Shown one piece after another: positions 62,982 to 64,000 of a DNA stretch of 64,000 nt. The stretch comes from Palleniella muris (GTDB lineage Bacteria; Bacteroidota; Bacteroidia; Bacteroidales; Bacteroidaceae). Numbering within the stretch: position 1 is the first letter of the stretch; each line of letters begins with the position of its first letter. A program made the position numbers and the translations under genes. The stretch spans positions 62,001 to 126,000 of the forward strand of contig NZ_SRZC01000010.1 of assembly GCF_004792655.1 (NCBI RefSeq), in the 5' to 3' direction. The notes below the pieces were generated by a model. That model had not been told where the DNA came from, did not search any database, and worked only from the letters and a program-made list of their open reading frames with translations.

Positions 62982-63932
62982 TCAATGATTTTCCGGTGCT
63001 TGTGTCAGCAACGAATACACTGTGGCAGATATGCGCGCTATTGCTTTTGCAGCCTCTTCCTCGTTGCCTTTGAAATCCTTTACAAACACAGCCAGCGTGT
63101 AGTGCTTGCCGTTTGGCAAACGTATGAAGGCGACATCATTATGAGCAGCGAGGATTCCCGCCTCATTGGTGTAGCCTGAGCCGGTCTTGTGGGCAACGAC
63201 AACCCCTTCTTTGTCAAGCAATGGCGCAACAATCCTGTCCTTTCCGGTGGAGCATTGCTCCAAGGTTTCCATTATGAAGGATTGCTTGTCCTTGCTTATC
63301 AGACTGTCGGTGAACAGGCGGTTCATGAGCGTTGCAGCACCGAGAGGCGATGTGTAGTTGGAATATGCCTTGCCGTGGTCGGCAGACATCTCCTCTTCCG
63401 TGTAAGCTATCTGGAAACTTTGGCGAGGGATGAGTGTGGCGATGAAACTGTCGGTGCGGGCAACATCAACCAATCTGTTGAACATAAGGTTGCTGGCGTT
63501 GTTGTCACTCTGAATGAGCGTGTAGCGCAGCAGTTCCCTGACAGGCAAAGTGAATTCCGCCTCCTGATGCTCCTTCAGCATAGGGCTCCATGTGTTCGGG
63601 TCGAGTTTGTCCCTTTGCATGGCAATCAATGAGTCGAGGGAAAGCCCCTTACGGTCAAAGTCGTTGCATAGGGCTAATGCCTGATGCACTTTGAACACGC
63701 TCATCATGGCGTAGATGCTCTTGTTGTTGACGGCGACAGTGTCGGTGTTGTTTATGATTACCGCCACTCCGATTTTGCCCGGATAGTCGGATGTGATTTT
63801 GGAAAGCGTGTCGGTAAGTGCATGAGTGTCAGCGACGGATGCGTTGCTGTCTGCTCGGTGAGTGCATTGTACTGCTGACAAGCAGAACAACGAGATGCCT
63901 AAAGCGAATATGCCTGTTTTGAATTTTGTCAT
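62982..63932 (-). CDS. Class A beta-lactamase, CfxA-like
   Basis: A 316-residue exported serine beta-lactamase that hydrolyses penicillins and probably cephalosporins. Signal segment about 1-23. The active serine is Ser78 in MMSVFKVH (SxxK), SDN is at 142-144 in QSDNNASN, a glutamate-rich omega-loop segment YTEEEMSADH lies at 177-186 and KTG is at 249-251. Long stretches such as VFKVHQALALCNDFD and SFQIAYTEEEMSAD closely follow CfxA, which in Bacteroides and Prevotella is usually carried on mobilisable elements. Here no mobilisation genes are seen, so it may be a chromosomal relative. Whether expression gives resistance cannot be told. Confidence 0.93.
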   Translation of the reverse strand: MTKFKTGIFALGISLFCLSAVQCTHRADSNASVADTHALTDTLSKITSDYPGKIGVAVIINNTDTVAVNNKSIYAMMSVFKVHQALALCNDFDRKGLSLDSLIAMQRDKLDPNTWSPMLKEHQEAEFTLPVRELLRYTLIQSDNNASNLMFNRLVDVARTDSFIATLIPRQSFQIAYTEEEMSADHGKAYSNYTSPLGAATLMNRLFTDSLISKDKQSFIMETLEQCSTGKDRIVAPLLDKEGVVVAHKTGSGYTNEAGILAAHNDVAFIRLPNGKHYTLAVFVKDFKGNEEEAAKAIARISATVYSLLTQAPENH

Positions 63933-63967
63933 GGTATGTTTTGTAAAGATATGATGTATTTTTTGAA

Positions 63968-63999
63968 TATATGATATGTTTTGCGGAATATATCATATA
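63968..63999. promoter_or_regulatory. Inverted repeat upstream of the beta-lactamase gene
   Basis: TATATGATAT (63968-63977) and ATATCATATA (63990-63999) are reverse complements 12 bases apart, about 35-67 bases ahead of the minus-strand start. On the minus strand TATCTTTA (near 63945-63952) is a near-match to the -7 element, so the dyad could be an operator. Confidence 0.45.
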
Positions 64000-64000
64000 A

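Overview
The window looks like a chromosomal segment of a Bacteroidales bacterium, most likely Prevotella-like (Prevotellaceae). The evidence is Bacteroidetes-type promoters (TTTG, about 19-21 bases, TAnnTTTG) in front of many genes, a large PL11-type lyase with a type IX secretion tail, an UpxY-type antiterminator heading a polysaccharide locus, a CfxA-like class A beta-lactamase, and the order DUF177-rpmF-fabH-era-der. No organism name can be proved from the sequence alone.

Layout. Bases 1-156 are the end of acetate kinase. An ATPase/nuclease-fold gene on the minus strand (304-1857) and a tyrosine recombinase (2105-3322) follow. From 3402 to about 31587 lies one long plus-strand surface polysaccharide locus. 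It starts with a 183-bp segment bounded by perfect 19-bp inverted repeats and carrying a promoter, then a long UpxY/NusG-like protein, UDP-glucose dehydrogenase, UDP-galactopyranose mutase, a Wzx flippase, a Wzy-like polymerase, eleven glycosyltransferases, five acyltransferase-3 genes, an SGNH protein and a WcaF-like acetyltransferase. It ends in a clear terminator. No initiating sugar-phosphate transferase or export (Wza/Wzc) gene is present, so those steps must be encoded elsewhere.

The most interesting observation is that this locus appears to carry two layers of phase variation. One is the invertible promoter, placed next to a recombinase. The other is three long poly-G tracts (9, 9 and 8 G) and one poly-T tract (7 T), each lying exactly where a glycosyltransferase or acyltransferase reading frame breaks. 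A change of one base in each tract restores a full-length protein of normal family size. All four genes read as OFF here. Inversion would switch the whole polymer, while slippage would change which sugars and acyl groups decorate it. Gene remnants (a hexapeptide acetyltransferase, an acyltransferase-3 start) show that the decoration genes also turn over by deletion.

Downstream (31.8-37 kb) is an AraC-associated cluster: alpha/beta hydrolase, cyclophilin-like protein, AraC regulator, DUF362 protein and a carboxymuconolactone decarboxylase-cupin fusion. Then come luxS, a MATE exporter, a DUF3737 protein, a DUF4143-type ATPase remnant and ispE (minus). The menaquinone genes menB, menC and menE are interrupted by a small GxxExxY gene bounded by related repeats. 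A 1516-residue secreted rhamnogalacturonan lyase-like protein, a META-domain lipoprotein, a TlpA-like thioredoxin and a BlaR1/BlaI pair follow on the minus strand, with an unusual phased array of operator half-sites. The final part holds an SGNH esterase, an M23/LysM peptidase, DUF177-rpmF-fabH-era-der, a small lipoprotein, an iron-type alcohol dehydrogenase and the CfxA-like beta-lactamase.

Several intergenic repeat families occur: arrays of 14-bp palindromes at 21-23 bp spacing (three sites), a 76-bp hairpin repeat in two inverted copies, CGCAGATT-rich repeats around the GxxExxY gene, a probable MITE, and very long perfect palindromes. No rRNA, tRNA or CRISPR array was seen.
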